Source of the DNA: Planctomycetaceae bacterium | GTDB taxonomy: Bacteria; Planctomycetota; Planctomycetia; Pirellulales; Thermoguttaceae | Reading direction: 5' to 3' | Length of the DNA: 6,145 nucleotides | NCBI GenBank assembly: GCA_031276415.1 | Contig: JAISNF010000130.1 | Coordinates: 1-6,145 of the forward strand | Shown: positions 3,412-6,145 of the stretch, piece by piece | Layout of the letters: each line of letters starts with the position of its first letter | Position numbering within the stretch: position 1 is the stretch's first letter | Notes under the pieces: model-generated | The model's database searches: none | Seen by the model: only the letters and a program-made list of their open reading frames with translations | Told to the model about the DNA's origin: nothing | Made by a program: the position numbers and the translations under genes

Positions 3412-6145
3412 CTATTCTACGAACCATTTCGGTAATGCGATTTTCGATGACTTCGAGTACACCGTAAAGTGATCAGGGCTACCAGCCACTGAATTAGCAG
3501 TACCTGTAGCAGTACCGTAATAGACATCGACTTGTATCTGAACATTCAAGTTTTTGACGCTACTGAAATTCGTGTGGTCAACATCGAGTGAGTCGAAAAT
3601 CTGTGCAAATGTTGCCTCTCCCGTAAGATCGGTAATTTTCTTCTCTGTTGAACCTACCTTATCTGTTTTGCCGGGATCCACTGTTATGGTACCTGCTGTA
3701 ACAGTTTTTGCACCGAGTAGTTTACCGGTTATGTCCGTTTTGGTTTCTTGCGAAGCAATTAACGTATAAACGTACAACGGATCACTTGTTCCAGTCGGTT
3801 TCAATGAACCAAGAACCTGTTTACCGCTTGCCGCCAAAGCATCAACACGTGCTGTTGAATTGCCGACAAGTTTCAAACCAAAGGCAGAATTTACATCCAG
3901 TGTAAAACCGTTCTTTGCAACAGTTGGAAGCGGAACTGCGGCGGTTTTGATTTTTATTTCTTTGCCCGTCGCAACCTTTTCCATCTTGCTCCAATTATCG
4001 GAGCTAGTCCACGCCTTATCGACAGTAACAACTCGGAAGTAGTACTGCGAATTGGGATCAAGTCTTCCGATTGTAATAGTAGCACTAACTGCCTCCGGAT
4101 CACCTTGATAGTCAGTACCAAGCCAAACTTTTGCGGCATTCCAATCGGGTTTGCCTTTGGCGTCAACGACATTGGTGTATTCAATGTAGTATTTATCACC
4201 AGTACCGGCACCCTTTGCAGGAACGACAACATCAATTGAGATTTCATTGATTTTCGTTGCTTTGCTATCTTTTAGGGTTGCAGTAACAAAGTTGGTGGCG
4301 GTGATTGTAACTGATTTCCCTTTGGAAACCGTACCGGGAACCGTACCAATCGTTTGAACAAGAACCGTATATTTTGCATTCGGGGTCAGGTTTACGCTGG
4401 ATCCAATTACGTCGGAAAGAACAACATCTGTTGAAGTTGCTGCTCCCGCAATAGTTTTGGTTCCCAAAACGGCTTTATTGGCATCAGTAACGGTAACAAT
4501 GTAACTTGTGCCTACCACTGTACCGGAAATAGTAACCGTAGCGTCTGTTCCCGTGTTAGTGTTAGATTTCTCCGCAACAGTAATCGCATCTGCAACCGCT
4601 GGGACTTTGGCAACAGAAACACCTGTTTTCGTTGCTCCGGCACTTGCCATCGCCTTAATGTTTGCAGGAGTTGTATCCCATGCTGAATCTGAAACAGCGG
4701 GTGTATACGTAACTAACGCTTCAACTTTGAAGTCGTATTTGGTATTCCAACGAAGATTTGTAAATGTCGCTTCAGCACCTGTTGCAGCAACGTATTGTAC
4801 TTCGGAAGGTCCTGCTGTCGCACCGTTTTTAATCGTGGCAGTTATCCGATAACCGGTAACTACATACTTAAAATCTGTTGTTGCTGTTGGAGCAGCTGCG
4901 GTGGCTTCACCAGAGAAGTAATCCTTTGCGGCTGTCCATTTAACAGTGTAGTCGTTTTTATCAGCCACTACCGTTACATTTTTAACATCATTCGCCGCCG
5001 GATAAACATTGGCGGTACTTGTTGCAGCGACATCTGTTGTAATGGCTGCAGCGGCAGCAGAAATAGCCCCAGTAGCAGAATTGGTTCCATCGGCAGCAAC
5101 AGCAAAGGCATAAACCAAATCAGCAGATCCTACTTTTAATTTTACGGTAGTTGATCCAGATGTGGCTTTCGGTACATAAACCAAATCAGTAAAAGTAACG
5201 GTAGTAGGTATCGCCGTACCTACTCCAACATAGAAGCCAACCGTTGGGTTTAGAGTTTCTGTATCAGCAGGTGCTAAAGTTACCGTTGTTCCGCCGGGAA
5301 CATTCGCAAGAGCGGCAGTCTCTGGTGCTTTTGGTACCGCCGGTGCAACAGGAGGAGTAACAGGAACCGCACCGACATCGACATAAGTTAGGGTTGACGC
5401 AATCTTGTTTGCTGCGGTTGCCTCAACAATAACCTTGTAACGACTCTTGTCGGCTATATCTGTTCCTACCGTAGCGACAAACTCCAACTTTCCACCCGAA
5501 TTGATCAACTTGCTGACGTTGGTGGGAGTACCATTCGTAAGATCTGTGAGAGTAACTTTATAACCTCCGGTGTAATAGGCTGGGGCTGTCCATGTTACTT
5601 TGACAGAGGCGGGTTTGGAACCTCCTTTCGTATAAGCCGCTTTGACAGCGGTCGGAGGTCCAACTGTTACAGCAGCAGCATTACCCGTTGCCGCCGTTTT
5701 AAATTCGCCGGTTGTAATAACCACATCCGTTTTAGGTTCGGCGGTAACTGTTCTATCTGTCGGATGGGTCAACGTCAAATCGGTTATAACATCAAACTTG
5801 TAACCAGTATTCGCCGTCAAGCCAGTAGTGACCGCGAAGGACGTTTTGGTACCGGCATCAATGGTTTTAACAAAAGCTCCTACACTGGTATAAACATTGA
5901 TAGTATATCTGGCACCACTTTTGAGAGCGGCTTTCCAACCGTTATTAGTATCGGTTGAGATATATTTTGTTGGTTTTGTCCAAGTGAGTGTTACTTGATC
6001 ACTTGTCGCTCCAGTCGTTGTTACCTTCGAATCCGTCAACGCCGTACCAGAAAAAGAAATCGTACCTGATATGGCAATATGATCTATAGGTTCTGCGAGT
6101 TTATCCACTGTTCCTGTTGGTGCGGCATTTGAACCATCTGTTGCT
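3412..6145 (-). CDS. Large multi-module fibronectin type III-like surface protein (N-terminus outside window)
   Basis: The frame is open from the right edge to TAG at 3414-3412 and gives 910 visible residues. A GTG at 6108 reads as an internal Val, because the frame continues upstream through 12 more codons. About five divergent FnIII-like modules can be recognised from paired beta-strand signatures such as VTLTWTKP...NTGYKFDV. Approximate visible-residue limits are 46-150, 162-254, 384-504, 510-619 and 620-735. A Pro/Ala linker (about 257-274) introduces a Gly/Thr/Ala-rich beta region (274-377) that does not look like FnIII. A different C-terminal region (736-910) ends in KIALPKWFVE. There is no cysteine and very little arginine; Thr, Ala, Val and Lys dominate, typical of secreted adhesive or scaffold proteins. 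No catalytic motif is visible. Role in adhesion, cell-surface structure or carbohydrate binding is inferred only. Secretion cannot be confirmed without the N-terminus. Confidence 0.85.
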   Translation of the reverse strand, partial: ATDGSNAAPTGTVDKLAEPIDHIAISGTISFSGTALTDSKVTTTGATSDQVTLTWTKPTKYISTDTNNGWKAALKSGARYTINVYTSVGAFVKTIDAGTKTSFAVTTGLTANTGYKFDVITDLTLTHPTDRTVTAEPKTDVVITTGEFKTAATGNAAAVTVGPPTAVKAAYTKGGSKPASVKVTWTAPAYYTGGYKVTLTDLTNGTPTNVSKLINSGGKLEFVATVGTDIADKSRYKVIVEATAANKIASTLTYVDVGAVPVTPPVAPAVPKAPETAALANVPGGTTVTLAPADTETLNPTVGFYVGVGTAIPTTVTFTDLVYVPKATSGSTTVKLKVGSADLVYAFAVAADGTNSATGAISAAAAAITTDVAATSTANVYPAANDVKNVTVVADKNDYTVKWTAAKDYFSGEATAAAPTATTDFKYVVTGYRITATIKNGATAGPSEVQYVAATGAEATFTNLRWNTKYDFKVEALVTYTPAVSDSAWDTTPANIKAMASAGATKTGVSVAKVPAVADAITVAEKSNTNTGTDATVTISGTVVGTSYIVTVTDANKAVLGTKTIAGAATSTDVVLSDVIGSSVNLTPNAKYTVLVQTIGTVPGTVSKGKSVTITATNFVTATLKDSKATKINEISIDVVVPAKGAGTGDKYYIEYTNVVDAKGKPDWNAAKVWLGTDYQGDPEAVSATITIGRLDPNSQYYFRVVTVDKAWTSSDNWSKMEKVATGKEIKIKTAAVPLPTVAKNGFTLDVNSAFGLKLVGNSTARVDALAASGKQVLGSLKPTGTSDPLYVYTLIASQETKTDITGKLLGAKTVTAGTITVDPGKTDKVGSTEKKITDLTGEATFAQIFDSLDVDHTNFSSVKNLNVQIQVDVYYGTATGTANSVAGSPDHFTVYSKSSKIALPKWFVE

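Noticed and set aside
4508..5139. Two overlapping plus-strand frames of 114 codons each opposite the FnIII gene
   Set aside because: They lie antisense to a clearly coding frame with module structure. Their composition mirrors the repetitive Thr/Ala/Val codons of the opposite strand, and neither resembles a known protein.
6061..6108. GTG at 6108 as the true start of the FnIII protein
   Set aside because: The frame continues upstream to the window edge in the same Thr/Ala-rich composition, and no ribosome-binding site or signal peptide follows, so the GTG is an internal valine codon.

Overview
The window looks like chromosomal DNA from a diderm, AT-rich bacterium. Planctomycetota (Pirellulales/Thermoguttaceae-like) is my best guess. 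That guess rests on three things: a secreted DUF1570-type HExxH protein (a family I associate with planctomycetes), a large Thr/Ala/Val-rich fibronectin-III surface protein, and no clear Shine-Dalgarno sequence before any visible start. It is an inference from gene content, not a phylogenetic result. The LptF/LptG permease independently supports an outer membrane with lipopolysaccharide-type lipid.

All three substantial genes lie on the minus strand, so the biological order runs right to left. From 6145 to 3412 is the 3' part (910 visible residues) of a giant cysteine-free protein with about five divergent FnIII-like modules and a separate C-terminal region; its N-terminus is outside the window. 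A perfect 15-bp hairpin (3334-3382) just after its stop is a good terminator candidate. From 3411 to 3002 is a 410-bp intergenic region holding that hairpin, a degenerate 4 x 21-bp array that reads as a heptad-repeat micro-ORF (3287-3171), a perfect 16-bp palindrome inside the array, and a plausible sigma70-type promoter (3093-3065). From 3001 to 1826 is a complete LptF/LptG-family permease gene. A 204-bp AT-rich gap with a 12-bp and a 9-bp short tandem repeat follows. From 1621 to the left edge is the 5' part (540 residues) of a signal-peptide-bearing zinc-metalloprotease-like DUF1570 protein, whose C-terminus is outside the window.

The three genes share an envelope or surface theme: LPS transport, a secreted peptidase-like protein and an adhesin-like protein. 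The strong hairpin and the long gaps argue against one operon. Nothing here shows a mobile element, CRISPR array, tRNA, rRNA or classical defence system. The least explained signal is the 21-bp periodic array with its heptad-repeat reading frame upstream of the permease gene.
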